Part shown: positions 29,618 through 42,017 of the stretch, piece after piece | Layout of the letters: each line of letters opens with the position of its first letter | Position numbering within the stretch: the stretch's first letter is position 1 | Assembly (NCBI RefSeq): GCF_022808775.1 | Contig: NZ_JAKZLA010000004.1 | Location: 248,001-312,000 of the forward strand | DNA from: Geothrix terrae | Lineage (GTDB): Bacteria; Acidobacteriota; Holophagae; Holophagales; Holophagaceae | DNA length: 64,000 nt | Reading direction: 5' to 3' | Position numbers and translations under genes: made by a program | Notes under the pieces: generated by a model | What the model saw: the letters and a program-made list of their open reading frames with translations, nothing else | Told to the model about the DNA's origin: nothing | The model's database searches: none

Positions 29618-29621
<4 letters not shown>
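28341..29621 (+). CDS. sufD: Fe-S assembly protein SufD
   Basis: 426 residues, SufB/SufD superfamily beta-helix protein. Diagnostic segments are TREEDWKYTDLKALATSTFEPA near the N-terminus, LNTARFQDGAVILVPKN, the conserved core KCSHGAAVGQLDPEELFYLQSRG (a Cys-Ser-His in DDVKCSHG), and a C-terminal helical domain. It is the non-identical partner of SufB in SufBC2D. Start overlaps the sufC stop by four bases; its own stop overlaps sufS in the same way, so translation is coupled. Confidence 0.94.
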
Positions 29622-30861
<1,240 letters not shown>

Positions 30862-30865
<4 letters not shown>

Positions 30866-31311
30866 CCGACCCGCGCGAGCTCTACCAGCAGGTGATCCTG
30901 GAGCACAACAAGAAGCCCCGGAACTTCGGGAAGCTGGCGCCCTGCACGCACCACGCGGAAGGCCACAACCCCCTCTGCGGGGACCAGCTGGACCTGACGC
31001 TGGTGGTCGAGGACGGCGTGGTGAGGGACGTGAAGTTCGAGGGCAGCGGCTGCGCCATCGACGTGGCCAGCGCCAGCCTCATGACCGGTGCCATCAAAGG
31101 CCGGCCCGTGGCCGAGGCCGAGGCCATGATCGAGCAGTTCCGCGGCATGGTTCGTGGCGAGCTGGATCCCGCCACCCAGACGCCCCTGCTGGGCAAGCTC
31201 ACCCTCTTCAGCGGCGTCAGGGACCTGCCCAGCCGCGTGAAGTGCGCCATCCTTCCCTGGGCCACCCTCCACGCCGCGCTGAAAGGCGAGGAAGAAGCGA
31301 GCACCGAATGA
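30862..31311 (+). CDS. sufU: SufU sulfur-transfer protein
   Basis: 149 residues of the IscU/SufU fold with all zinc/sulfur ligands: Cys39 in NPLCGDQ (and the adjacent Asp41), Cys64 in GSGCAID, and Cys128 in RVKCAILPW. The 18-20 residue insertion (GRPVAEAEAMIEQFRGM region) between the second and third cysteines marks SufU rather than IscU. It accepts persulfide sulfur from SufS by zinc-ligand swapping. Start overlaps sufS. The TGA is followed almost at once by repeat copy C. Confidence 0.94.
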
Positions 31312-31314
31312 AAT

Positions 31315-31406
31315 TAACCACGAAGACCACCAAGACCACGAAGGGGAGCTTCAGCGCATCCCCTTTTGACTCGGGTATTTCTTCGTGGTCTTCCTGTCTT
31401 CGTGGT
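31315..31406. repeat. CCACGAAGAC hairpin repeat, copy C
   Basis: Inverted repeat with arms of about 30 bases separated by a loop of about 35 bases, between sufU and the nfu-like gene. Arms carry AACCACGAAGACCAC and its complement pattern. Compared with copy B (27486-27559) the two arm types are swapped, i.e. the element is inverted, and the loops are unrelated. The right arm runs to within 12 bases of the nfu start and contributes the GGTGAGAG that stands in for a ribosome site. Confidence 0.85.
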
Positions 31407-31417
31407 GAGAGTCTCTG

Positions 31418-31978
31418 ATGCCAAAAATCGCCGAAATCGAATACACCCCCAACCCCAATGCCGTGAAGTTCGTGCTGAAGGAGCCCGTGGCCCTGGGCTT
31501 CCCCAAGTCCTTCCCCAACGCGGAGACGGCCGAGCAGGACGAGCTGGCCAAGAACCTCTTCGCCGTGGGGAACGTCACCTCGGTGTTCATGCAGGACAAG
31601 TTCCTCACCGTCACCAAGACCGACGACAAGGGCTGGCCCGAGATGTTGCCCCTGCTGGCCGCGCCCATCCGGGCGGCGGCCAGTGCGGGCGGCGGCCAGG
31701 CTCCGCCTCCGGGAGGCCCCAGGGTCTTCAGCAAGGTGGATGACGAGAACGACCCCATGCTGAAGGACATCCGCCTGGTGCTGGAGAGCGCCATCCTGCC
31801 CGCCCTGGCGGCGGACGGCGGCGGCCTGGAGCTCATCGGCCGGCATGAAAAGCAGGTGATGATCCGGTACATGGGCGCCTGCGGCTCCTGCCCCGCCAGC
31901 CTCACGGGCACCCTGGTGGCCATCGAGGGCATGCTCCAGAAGGAAGTGGATCCGGAGATCGTGGTCATCAGCGTCTGA
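31418..31978 (+). CDS. NfuA/Nfu-like Fe-S cluster carrier
   Basis: 186 residues. An N-terminal Nfu_N domain (PNPNAVKFVLKEPVALGFPKSF, VGNVTSVFMQDKFLTVTK) is joined by a Gly/Pro-rich linker (about residues 88-102) to a NifU C-terminal domain with CxxC in GACGSCPAS (Cys155, Cys158), which holds a bridging 4Fe-4S cluster in a dimer. It delivers clusters to client proteins. This Nfu_N-plus-NifU order is like eukaryotic Nfu1. Start ATG 31418 has only a weak GAGAG upstream, in the repeat. Last gene of the suf unit; an intrinsic terminator follows immediately. Confidence 0.92.
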   Translation: MPKIAEIEYTPNPNAVKFVLKEPVALGFPKSFPNAETAEQDELAKNLFAVGNVTSVFMQDKFLTVTKTDDKGWPEMLPLLAAPIRAAASAGGGQAPPPGGPRVFSKVDDENDPMLKDIRLVLESAILPALAADGGGLELIGRHEKQVMIRYMGACGSCPASLTGTLVAIEGMLQKEVDPEIVVISV

Positions 31979-31997
31979 GGGCTGCCCAGCCCTTTTT
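31979..31997 (+). terminator. Intrinsic terminator of the suf operon
   Basis: GGGCT-GCCC-AGCCC stem-loop followed by TTTTT, starting on the base after the nfu stop codon. This is the clearest rho-independent terminator in the window. Confidence 0.85.
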
Positions 31998-32106
31998 CCT
32001 GGCCCGTCAAGGCATTCCCCGGTAACCTGGGCGTTCTGCCGGACTTCGTGTGCCGGGATTCCAGCGCACCGCCAGAGAGCGGGCGCAACCAAACGAGGTG
32101 GACTTC

Positions 32107-33861
32107 ATGTCCAAGCTAGAAGCAATCATCAAGGGCCAGGCCCGCAAGCAGGTGGGCCGCATCAGCGTGCTCGACGCGGCGTTCGAAGAGGACAGCCCTG
32201 AGAACCAGGAGTTCCTGGCCGCGCTGCAGGGTGAGACCCGGGGCCTCCGCGAGGAGGAGGTCGTCCGTGGCGTCGTCGTGGAGATCCGCGGCAAGGACGT
32301 CATCGTCGACATCGGCTACAAGGGGTCGGGCACCGTCAATCTCGACGAGTTCAACAACCCCGACGGCACCCAGGGCGTCCAGGTGGGCGACGTGGTCGAA
32401 GTGCTGCTCGAGATGCTCGAGGACGCCCACGGCAACGTGCGCCTCAGCCGCGAGCGCGCCGAGAAGATGAAGATCTGGGACGAGGTCGAGAAGGCCTTCC
32501 GTTCCAACATGACCGTGCACGGCACCGTGCTCGAGAAGGTCAAGGGCGGCCTGGCCGTGGACATCGGCATCCGCGCCTTCCTGCCCGGCAGCCAGGTGGA
32601 CATGAAGCCCGTCCGCAACCTGGACCCCTACCTCGGCAAGTCCTTCGACATGAAGGTCATCAAGGTCAACCGCCGCCGGGGCAACATCGTCCTGTCCCGC
32701 AAGCTGTTCCTCGAGACCATCAACGCGAGCCTGAAGGAAGAGACCCTGGCGGGCCTCGAGGAAGGCAAGCTGGTCGAGGGCACCATCAAGAACATCACCG
32801 AGTACGGCGCCTTCGTCGACCTCGGCGGCGTGGACGGCCTGCTGCACATCACCGACATGTCCTGGGGCCGGCTCAACCACCCCAGCGAGATGTTCCAGGT
32901 GGGCGACAAGGTCGAAGTGGCCGTGCTCAAGTACGACAAGGACACCGAGCGCGTCAGCCTCGGCTACAAGCAGAAGTTCCCGGATCCCTGGCTCTCCGTC
33001 GAGGAGCGCTATCCCATCCAGGCCACCGTCAAGGGCAAGGTCGTCTCCATCACCGACTACGGCGCATTCGTGGAGCTGGAGCCCGGCATCGAGGGCCTGG
33101 TCCATGTCTCCGAGATGAGCTGGACCAAGAAGGTCAAGTCCGCCAAGGGCATGGTCAACCTGGGCGACCAGGTCGAAGCCCTGATCCTGCAGGTGGACAG
33201 CGAGAACCGCCGCATCAGCCTCGGCATGAAGCAGATCACCCCGAACCCCTGGATGGCCATCGCCGAGAAGTACCAGCCCGGCATGATCGTCACGGGCACC
33301 GTGCGCAACATCACGGAGTTCGGCGCCTTCGTGGAGCTGGAAGAGGGCATCGACGGCCTCATCCACGTCTCCGACTTCAGCTGGACCAAGAAGATCAAGC
33401 ACCCCGGCGAGATCGTGAAGAAGGGCGACAGCGTCACCGCCAAGGTCCTCAACCTGGACCCCCTGGCCCAGCGCATGAGCCTCGGCGTGAAGCAGATGGA
33501 GCCCAACGTCTGGGAGATCTTCTTCGAAGGCCACCACGTGGGTGACGTCCTCACCGGCAAGATCGCCCGCCTGACCGACTTCGGCGCCTTCGTCGACCTC
33601 GGCGACGGCATCGAGGGCCTGGTCCACGTCTCCGAGCTCTCCCGCAAGCGGGTGGAGGACATCCAGAAGGAGTTCGCCGCCGGCCAGGATCTCACCATGA
33701 AGATCGTGAAGCTCGATCCCACCGAGCGCCGCATCGGCCTCTCCGTCAAGCAGCTGGAGCAGGATCAGGAGCGCGGTGACATGGAAGCCGCCAAGGCCCG
33801 CCAGCCCGAATTCAAAAAGGCGACGCTGGCCGACGCCTTCAACAAGGCCGAGCGCGAGTAG
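32107..33861 (+). CDS. rpsA: 30S ribosomal protein S1
   Basis: 584 residues with six S1 OB-fold domains in a row: two divergent N-terminal ones (VVRGVVVEIRGKDVIVDIG; TVHGTVLEKVKGGLAVDIG) that bind the ribosome, then four canonical RNA-binding ones with ITEYGAFVDLGGVDGLLHI-type cores. Six domains and this length match Gram-negative bS1. It brings mRNA to the 30S subunit and helps initiate on weak or structured leaders. Start ATG 32107 has GAGG nine bases upstream. Monocistronic, between the suf terminator and its own hairpin at 33878. Confidence 0.96.
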   Translation: MSKLEAIIKGQARKQVGRISVLDAAFEEDSPENQEFLAALQGETRGLREEEVVRGVVVEIRGKDVIVDIGYKGSGTVNLDEFNNPDGTQGVQVGDVVEVLLEMLEDAHGNVRLSRERAEKMKIWDEVEKAFRSNMTVHGTVLEKVKGGLAVDIGIRAFLPGSQVDMKPVRNLDPYLGKSFDMKVIKVNRRRGNIVLSRKLFLETINASLKEETLAGLEEGKLVEGTIKNITEYGAFVDLGGVDGLLHITDMSWGRLNHPSEMFQVGDKVEVAVLKYDKDTERVSLGYKQKFPDPWLSVEERYPIQATVKGKVVSITDYGAFVELEPGIEGLVHVSEMSWTKKVKSAKGMVNLGDQVEALILQVDSENRRISLGMKQITPNPWMAIAEKYQPGMIVTGTVRNITEFGAFVELEEGIDGLIHVSDFSWTKKIKHPGEIVKKGDSVTAKVLNLDPLAQRMSLGVKQMEPNVWEIFFEGHHVGDVLTGKIARLTDFGAFVDLGDGIEGLVHVSELSRKRVEDIQKEFAAGQDLTMKIVKLDPTERRIGLSVKQLEQDQERGDMEAAKARQPEFKKATLADAFNKAERE

Positions 33862-33877
33862 CGTTCCTTCGACTCAC

Positions 33878-33911
33878 CACGACGAGGCCCCCGCAAGGGG
33901 GCTTCGTCGTG
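33878..33911. terminator. Hairpin terminator after rpsA
   Basis: 15-bp stem with one mismatch and a GCAA tetraloop (CACGACGA-GGCCCCC / GGGGGC-TTCGTCGTG), 17 bases past the rpsA stop. No free T-tract; like the hairpin at 16188 its T-rich part lies within the descending arm. Confidence 0.7.
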
Positions 33912-33953
33912 ATGGGATGCGATACTCGGAGCCACGCCTTCCTCCGGACCCCC

Positions 33954-35075
33954 ATGCGCTTCCTCCACACCTCCGACTGGCACCTCGGCAAGACCCTCTG
34001 CAACGCGAACCTCCTGGAGGACCAGGCCCACGCCCTGGACCAGGTGGCGGCCATGGCGAAGGAGACCCGCGCCGAGGCCCTGGTGGTGGCCGGGGACCTC
34101 TACGACCGCGCGGTGCCCCCCAAGGAGGCTGTGGCCCTGCTGGACGACGCCCTCGACCGCCTCGTGCGGGGCCTGGGCGTGCCCGTGCTCATCATCGCGG
34201 GGAACCACGACAGCCCGGAGCGCCTGGGCTTCGCCTCCGGCTTCCTGGGGGCCCAGGGCCTCCACATGGCCGGGCCCCTGGGGGCGGCGCAGCCTGTCCT
34301 CATCGGCCACGCCGCCTTCCACCTCCTGCCCTACACGGACCCCGTCATGGCCCGCCATGCCTTCCAGGACGAGGGCATCCGCACCCACCAGGACGCCCTG
34401 GCGGCCCAGCTGGCCCGGGCCCGCGCCGCCCACCCGGCGGGCCGCCGCTTCGTCGCCGTGGCCCATGCCTTCGTGGCCGGGGGTGAAGGCTCGGACTCGG
34501 AGCTGGGCCTGGCCGTGGGCGGCACCGGCGAGGTGGACGCGGCGCTCTTCGGGGATTGCGATTACGCGGCCCTGGGGCACCTCCACCGCCCCCAGGTGGC
34601 CGGCTTCCCCCACGTGCGCTACGCCGGCAGCCTGCTCAAATACAGCGCCTCCGAGGCCACCCACACCAAGGCCGTGACCCTGGTGGAGCTGCCGGAGCGC
34701 GGCCCCGCCCACACGGAGTCCCTGCCCCTCACGCCCCGCCGCGACCTGCGGCGCCTGCGCGGGCACTTCGACGACTTGATGCGCGGCCCCCAGGGGAATC
34801 CCGACGACTACCTGTTCCTGGACCTGCTGGACGAGGGTCCGGTGCTGGACGCCATGGCCCGCCTGCGCCAGGTCTATCCGAACATCCTCGGCATCCAGCC
34901 CGCTCCGCCGGCGGCAGCCCCCCGGGAGGCCGTGCGCGCTGCGGACCGCGACCTGGATCCCGCCCTCCTCTTCGAGGCCTTCTTCCAGGACACCACCGGC
35001 CGCGGGATGGATGACGAGGAACGGGCCCTCTTCCAGGACGTGGCCGGAAGGCTGCTCGCCGGGGAGGCCGAATGA
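33954..35075 (+). CDS. sbcD: SbcD DNA repair exonuclease subunit
   Basis: 373 residues, Mre11-like metallophosphoesterase. Metal-binding motifs in order: HTSDWHLGKTL at the very N-terminus, VVAGDLYDR, IIAGNHDSPERL, AVAHAFVAG and GHLHRPQV, followed by a C-terminal capping domain. With SbcC it forms the nuclease that opens hairpins and trims protein-blocked DNA ends. Start ATG 33954 was chosen because MRFLHTSDWHLG is the family N-terminus; an upstream in-frame ATG would add 15 unrelated residues. The stop overlaps sbcC (ATGA). Confidence 0.94.
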   Translation: MRFLHTSDWHLGKTLCNANLLEDQAHALDQVAAMAKETRAEALVVAGDLYDRAVPPKEAVALLDDALDRLVRGLGVPVLIIAGNHDSPERLGFASGFLGAQGLHMAGPLGAAQPVLIGHAAFHLLPYTDPVMARHAFQDEGIRTHQDALAAQLARARAAHPAGRRFVAVAHAFVAGGEGSDSELGLAVGGTGEVDAALFGDCDYAALGHLHRPQVAGFPHVRYAGSLLKYSASEATHTKAVTLVELPERGPAHTESLPLTPRRDLRRLRGHFDDLMRGPQGNPDDYLFLDLLDEGPVLDAMARLRQVYPNILGIQPAPPAAAPREAVRAADRDLDPALLFEAFFQDTTGRGMDDEERALFQDVAGRLLAGEAE

Positions 35076-37864
35076 AGCCCCTGCGCCTCACCCTGGAAGC
35101 CTTCGGCCCCTACGCCGGACGGCAGGAGCTCGACTTCGCGGACCTGGGGGACCAGTCCTTCTTCCTCATCCACGGCCCCACGGGCGCCGGCAAGACCAGC
35201 ATCCTGGACGGCATCAGCTACGCCCTCTACGGCCAGACCAGCGGCGGCCAGCGGGAGACCCGCGACCTGCGCAGCCACTTCGCCGCCGCGGACACCCCCA
35301 CCCGCGTGACCTTCGACTTCGCCCTGAGCGGGAAGGCCTACCGGGTGGAGCGCACGCCGGAGCAGCAGGTGCCGAAGCAGCGCGGCGGCGGCACCAAGAA
35401 GCAGCTCTACGCGGCGCACCTGTGGGAGCTGGTGGACGGCGCCGAAGTGCCCCTGGCCACGGAGAAGCCCACGGTGGTGGATGCGGCAGTGGCGGACCTG
35501 CTGGGCTTCAGGGCCAGCCAGTTCCGGCAGGTGGTCCTGCTGCCCCAGGGCCGATTCCAGGAGTTCATGCTGGCGGGCTCCGCCGAGCGCCAGGCCATCC
35601 TCCAGACCCTCTTCCAGACCACCCGCTACGCCGCCCTCGCCGAGGCCCTGGCGGAGCGCGAGAAGGCCCTGCGGGAGGCTCTGCTCTCGGCCCAGGCCGA
35701 GGAACGCCAGCTCCTCGCCCAGGCCGGCGTGGCCACCGCCCAGGAGCTGCCCAACCTCCTGGAGGCCACGGCCCTGCGCGTGAGGGAAAAAAGCCGCGAG
35801 CAGACGGAAGCCCGGGTCGCCTTCGATCAGGCGGAGACGGTCCTTCGCGAGGGGAAACATCTGGATGAGGCCCTCGCCCGGATCCACACGCTGAAACAGG
35901 AGGCCATCCGGCTGGCGGAGGCCACTGAATCGCGGGCCCTGGCCCTCACCAAGGCCGAAGGTGCCCTGGCCGAGGCGGAACGCGAGGAGCCCCGCCGCGA
36001 GGAGCTGCGCCGCGCCATCGACCGGCTGAAGGACCTTGAACCCAAGCTGGCAGCCCTCGAGCAGGCCAGGAAGGAAGCTGCGGAGGCCGCCCAGCAGGGG
36101 AAGCACCTCAAGAAACTGGCCGAGGAGCAGTCCCAGCGCCACAATGCCGCCGGCCTGGAGGCCACGCGCCAGAAAGCCCTCCTGCAGGAGCTGCGGACCG
36201 AAGCCTCCCAGTTGAAAGGCCGTGAGGGCCTGCTCCGCCTGGCCCGCCAGAAGCGGACCCAGCGCGAGCAGTTCGACCAGGCGGAGCAGCTGGTCGAGCA
36301 CGCTTCGGCCGACCATGACTCTGCCCAGGCCCGGTTGAAGGCCGCCGAACAATCGGTCCAGGCGGCCCGCGGCCATCTCCGGAACCTCCAAGGACGGCTC
36401 CTCGCCGCCCAGGCGGCCCATCTGGCCCAGAACCTGAACCCCGGCGAGCCGTGTCCCGTCTGCGGCAGCGAGGCCCATCCCCGGCTGGCGGCGCCTTCTG
36501 CGGACCATCCGGATGAGCAGGCCCTCCAGCGGGCCCAGGCCCAGCAGGACGAGGCCGAGGCGGCCCTGGGCCAGGCCCAGAAGACCGCCGCCGCGCGCTT
36601 CTCGGATCTGGAGACGGCCCGGGCCCGCCGCGAGGATCTCGCCCACCACCTGGGCGAGGACGCGCACGCAGATCCCGCCACCCTGGCAGCCGAGGAGACG
36701 CGGCACCTGGAGGCCCTGGAACGCAGCCGCCAGGCCGAGGGCAGCCTGACCCGGGCCGAGCGGATCCTGGCCGAGGCGGAAGAGGCCCAGCGGCAGGCGG
36801 AGGCCCAGCTCGCCGCCACCGCCCAGCGCCAATCGGAGGTGGCGCTCCTGGAGGCCGGCGCCCAGGCGGGGGTGAAGATCCACGAGGAGGCCCTGGCGGA
36901 GGACCTGCGGGTTCCCGGGGCACTCACGGCCCAGCGGCGGAAGGCAGAGGAGGAGCTGGCCCGATCTGAAGCCGGGCTGAAGGCGGCCCGCGCAACCCGG
37001 GGCACGGCTCAGACGGCAGCCATCGAGGCGGAGGCTGCCCTCCAATCACACGGAAACCGCCTGGAGGCCGCCCAAATGGAGGTTCAGAAAACCGGAGCCG
37101 AGTTCGCGGCGGCCCTGGCGGCGGCCGGTGGCGAGCCTCCGCCCGAAGACACGCCCCTCCCGGATCTGCCTGCCCTGCAAAGCTCCCGGGACAGCGCCCA
37201 GACCCGGTTCTCCCAGGCCGGCGAGGCCCTGGGCCGCGCCCGATCCGAACAGGCCGCCCTCCAGCGCCTGGAGGCGTCCCTGGCGGAGCTGGAGGCCCGG
37301 CAGGGCGCGGAGGAGCGCCGCCACCGCGCCGCGTCCAGCCTGGCCCGCGTGGCCCGGGGCGAGGACGGCGCCCGGATCTCCTTCGAGCGCTATGTGCAGG
37401 GCGCCCTCCTGGACGAGGTGCTGGTCTCCGCCTCGGAGCGCCTGCGCCGCATGAGCAAGCAGCGCTACGCCCTGCGGCGGGCCACCACCGGCGGCGATCT
37501 GCGCCGGGCCGGCGGTCTGGAGCTGGAGATCACGGACGCGCACACGGGCCGCGCCCGGGCCGTGAGCTCGCTCTCGGGCGGCGAGGGGTTCCAGGCCAGC
37601 CTGGCCCTGGCCCTGGGCCTCTCGGACGTGGTGCAGCGCCATGCCGGCGGAATCCGCCTGGACACCGTTTTCATCGACGAAGGCTTCGGCAGCCTCGACT
37701 CCGAGGCCCTGGACCTGGCCCTCCGCACCCTGGAGGAGCTGAACCAGGGCGGCCGCCTCGTGGGCCTCATCAGCCACCTGGACGACGTGAAGGCCCGCAT
37801 CCCGGCCCGCCTGGAGGTGACGCCCGGGCCCGGCGGCAGCCACGCCCGGTTCCGGGTCGATTGA
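35072..37864 (+). CDS. sbcC: SbcC SMC-like ATPase subunit
   Basis: 930 residues, Rad50-like. Walker A GPTGAGKTS is near residue 35; two very long Ala/Glu/Arg-rich coiled coils flank the zinc hook CPVCGSEAH (first Cys at residue 461); the ABC signature VSSLSGGEGFQASLALALGL and Walker B TVFIDEGFGSLD lie at the C-terminus. It forms the ATP-driven clamp of the SbcCD nuclease. Translation overlaps sbcD by four bases. Length is within the normal range for the family. Confidence 0.94.
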   Translation: MKPLRLTLEAFGPYAGRQELDFADLGDQSFFLIHGPTGAGKTSILDGISYALYGQTSGGQRETRDLRSHFAAADTPTRVTFDFALSGKAYRVERTPEQQVPKQRGGGTKKQLYAAHLWELVDGAEVPLATEKPTVVDAAVADLLGFRASQFRQVVLLPQGRFQEFMLAGSAERQAILQTLFQTTRYAALAEALAEREKALREALLSAQAEERQLLAQAGVATAQELPNLLEATALRVREKSREQTEARVAFDQAETVLREGKHLDEALARIHTLKQEAIRLAEATESRALALTKAEGALAEAEREEPRREELRRAIDRLKDLEPKLAALEQARKEAAEAAQQGKHLKKLAEEQSQRHNAAGLEATRQKALLQELRTEASQLKGREGLLRLARQKRTQREQFDQAEQLVEHASADHDSAQARLKAAEQSVQAARGHLRNLQGRLLAAQAAHLAQNLNPGEPCPVCGSEAHPRLAAPSADHPDEQALQRAQAQQDEAEAALGQAQKTAAARFSDLETARARREDLAHHLGEDAHADPATLAAEETRHLEALERSRQAEGSLTRAERILAEAEEAQRQAEAQLAATAQRQSEVALLEAGAQAGVKIHEEALAEDLRVPGALTAQRRKAEEELARSEAGLKAARATRGTAQTAAIEAEAALQSHGNRLEAAQMEVQKTGAEFAAALAAAGGEPPPEDTPLPDLPALQSSRDSAQTRFSQAGEALGRARSEQAALQRLEASLAELEARQGAEERRHRAASSLARVARGEDGARISFERYVQGALLDEVLVSASERLRRMSKQRYALRRATTGGDLRRAGGLELEITDAHTGRARAVSSLSGGEGFQASLALALGLSDVVQRHAGGIRLDTVFIDEGFGSLDSEALDLALRTLEELNQGGRLVGLISHLDDVKARIPARLEVTPGPGGSHARFRVD

Positions 37865-37886
37865 GGGTTTACCTCGCAAGAAGTGG

Positions 37887-37892
37887 TATGCT
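37887..37892 (+). promoter_or_regulatory. Candidate -10 box (TATGCT) for the S9 peptidase
   Basis: GTGGTATGCTCC, 24 bases before ATG 37917, between sbcC and the peptidase gene. It belongs to the recurrent TANNCT class; the leader carries a GGAG ribosome site. Confidence 0.4.
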
Positions 37893-37916
37893 CCTGGACA
37901 TCCTCCCGGAGTTCCC

Positions 37917-40268
<2,352 letters not shown>

Positions 40269-40307
40269 GGCCCGGGAATCCCATCGGTTGATTCACCTCG
40301 GAATGAC

Positions 40308-41972
40308 CTATTCCCCCACCGCGCCGCTATCGGACCAGCGCAGGGTGTCGGCGGCGCCTTCGGCCTGGCCGTGGCGCACCAGGATCACCTGGGCGCAGCC
40401 CTGCTTCGGGACGTCCTTGAGGGCATGGCCCATCTTCTTCAGGGCCTCCTGGGTGGCTGCGGGGAGGGTGGCCTCGACCTGGATGCGGTCCGGCAACCAC
40501 TGGTGGTGGATGCGCGGGGCGTCCACGGCGGCTCGGGCATCCATGCCGAAGTCCACCACGTTGAGCACGGTGGCCAGGACGGTGGCGGGGATGGTGCGGC
40601 CGCCGGGGCTGCCGCTCACCATGAGCACGGAACCGTCCTTCACGAGGATCACGGGGCACATGCTGGAGAGTGGCCGCTGGCCGGGCCGGGCCAGGTTTGG
40701 CGGCGTGCCGATGCGGCCCGTGGCGTCTGTGAGGCCGGGCACGGCGTTGAAGTCGCCGAGCTCGTTGTTCAGCAGGAAGCCCGCGCCGGGGACGATGCGC
40801 TTGAGGCCGTAGCTCTCCTCCAGCGTGTAGGTGAGGCTCACGGCGCTGCCCTCACGGTCGAGGACGGACAGGTGGGTGGTGTGCGGGCGATCCAGCTCCC
40901 AGGAGAACCGGGCCGGATCCGAGACCGAGGCCCGGTCGGGCTGGATGGTGGCGCGCAGCTCGGCGGCATGGGCCTTGGACAGCAGGCGGTCGAGGGGGAT
41001 GCCGGGGTTGAAGGCGGGATCGCCCAGGAACTGCGCCCGGTCCGCGAAGGCGCGGCGCAGGGCTTCCGCCGCCAGGTGGACCGCCGCGGGCGAACCGGGC
41101 CCCGCCGCCTTCAAATCGAAACCTTCAAGGAGGTTCAGGGACTCGATCAGCACCTGGCCACCGGAGCTGGGGGGCGGCGCGGCCAGCAGCTCGAAGCCGC
41201 GGTAGGTCCCGCCCAGGGGTTCCCGCCGCACGGGCCGATAGCCGCGCAGGTCTGCCGCCGTGATCGGGCCGCCGTTCGCCGCCATGTCTCGGGCAATCAG
41301 GGCCGCGGTCCGGCCGCGGTAGAAGTCGGTCCAGTCCTTCGCCAGCCGCCGCAGGGTGCGGGCCAGGTCCCGCTGCACCAGGCGGTCCCCGGCGCGGAGG
41401 GGCGAGCCCTTCCGGCTGAACTGGGCCAGGGTCGGCGCGTGGCGGGCGAAGGCGGGCAGCTGTTCCGCGAGGCTCGCGGCCTGGTTCTCCGAGAGCACGA
41501 AGCCCTCGCGCGCGAGCCGGATGGCGGGCTCCACCAGACGGGCCCAGGGCAGGCGCCCTTCGCGCCTCCAGGCCTCGCGCAATCCTGCGACGGTGCCCGG
41601 CACGCCCACGCTGGCCAGGCTGTCGTGATGCTTCGCCTCGTCGTAGGTGCCATCCGCCTTGAGCCACATGCGGGGGTGGGCGGAGGCCGGCGCGACCTCG
41701 CGGAAGTCGATGAACGAGGCCTGACCCCGGGTAGGCCGTGACAGCAGGAAGCCGCCCCCGCCCAGGTTGCCGGCGGCGGGATGGACGACCGCCAGGGCGA
41801 AGGCCGTGGCCACGGCGGCATCCACGGCGCTGCCGCCCTCGCGCAGCACCTCGGCGCCGGCCTCGGAGGCCAGGCGCTCCTGGCTCACCACCATGCCGCG
41901 GGGAGGCTGGGCGCCCAATGTCAGCGCGAGGGTCAGGGCGAGGACGAGGGCGAGAAAAGGGCGGAAGGACAC
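40308..41972 (-). CDS. ggt: Gamma-glutamyltransferase
   Basis: 554 residues, Ntn-hydrolase proenzyme. Signal peptide FLALVLALTLALTLGAQ; the large subunit opens with MVVSQERLASEAGAEVLREG and contains GGSAVDAAVATAFALAVVHP. The self-cleavage and nucleophile threonine is in HTTHLSVLDREG, with the donor-binding GRTIPA region near the end. It cleaves glutathione and gamma-glutamyl peptides in the periplasm. I placed the start at GTG 41972 (GGAGCTCCC directly upstream), which gives a proper signal peptide; an ATG at 42008 would add 12 polar residues. Divergent from the hemolysin-III gene. Confidence 0.92.
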   Translation of the reverse strand: MSFRPFLALVLALTLALTLGAQPPRGMVVSQERLASEAGAEVLREGGSAVDAAVATAFALAVVHPAAGNLGGGGFLLSRPTRGQASFIDFREVAPASAHPRMWLKADGTYDEAKHHDSLASVGVPGTVAGLREAWRREGRLPWARLVEPAIRLAREGFVLSENQAASLAEQLPAFARHAPTLAQFSRKGSPLRAGDRLVQRDLARTLRRLAKDWTDFYRGRTAALIARDMAANGGPITAADLRGYRPVRREPLGGTYRGFELLAAPPPSSGGQVLIESLNLLEGFDLKAAGPGSPAAVHLAAEALRRAFADRAQFLGDPAFNPGIPLDRLLSKAHAAELRATIQPDRASVSDPARFSWELDRPHTTHLSVLDREGSAVSLTYTLEESYGLKRIVPGAGFLLNNELGDFNAVPGLTDATGRIGTPPNLARPGQRPLSSMCPVILVKDGSVLMVSGSPGGRTIPATVLATVLNVVDFGMDARAAVDAPRIHHQWLPDRIQVEATLPAATQEALKKMGHALKDVPKQGCAQVILVRHGQAEGAADTLRWSDSGAVGE

Positions 41973-42005
41973 GGGAGCTCCGGGCGGGGGATGCCTCGAG
42001 TCTGT

Positions 42006-42011
42006 CATCCT
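42006..42011 (+). promoter_or_regulatory. Candidate -10 box (CATCCT), leaderless start
   Basis: CATCCT exactly six bases before ATG 42018 of the hemolysin-III gene; the six bases are TGGGGC. If used as a promoter the mRNA would begin at or next to the start codon. GGGG could alternatively act as a weak ribosome site. Confidence 0.35.
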
Positions 42012-42017
42012 TGGGGC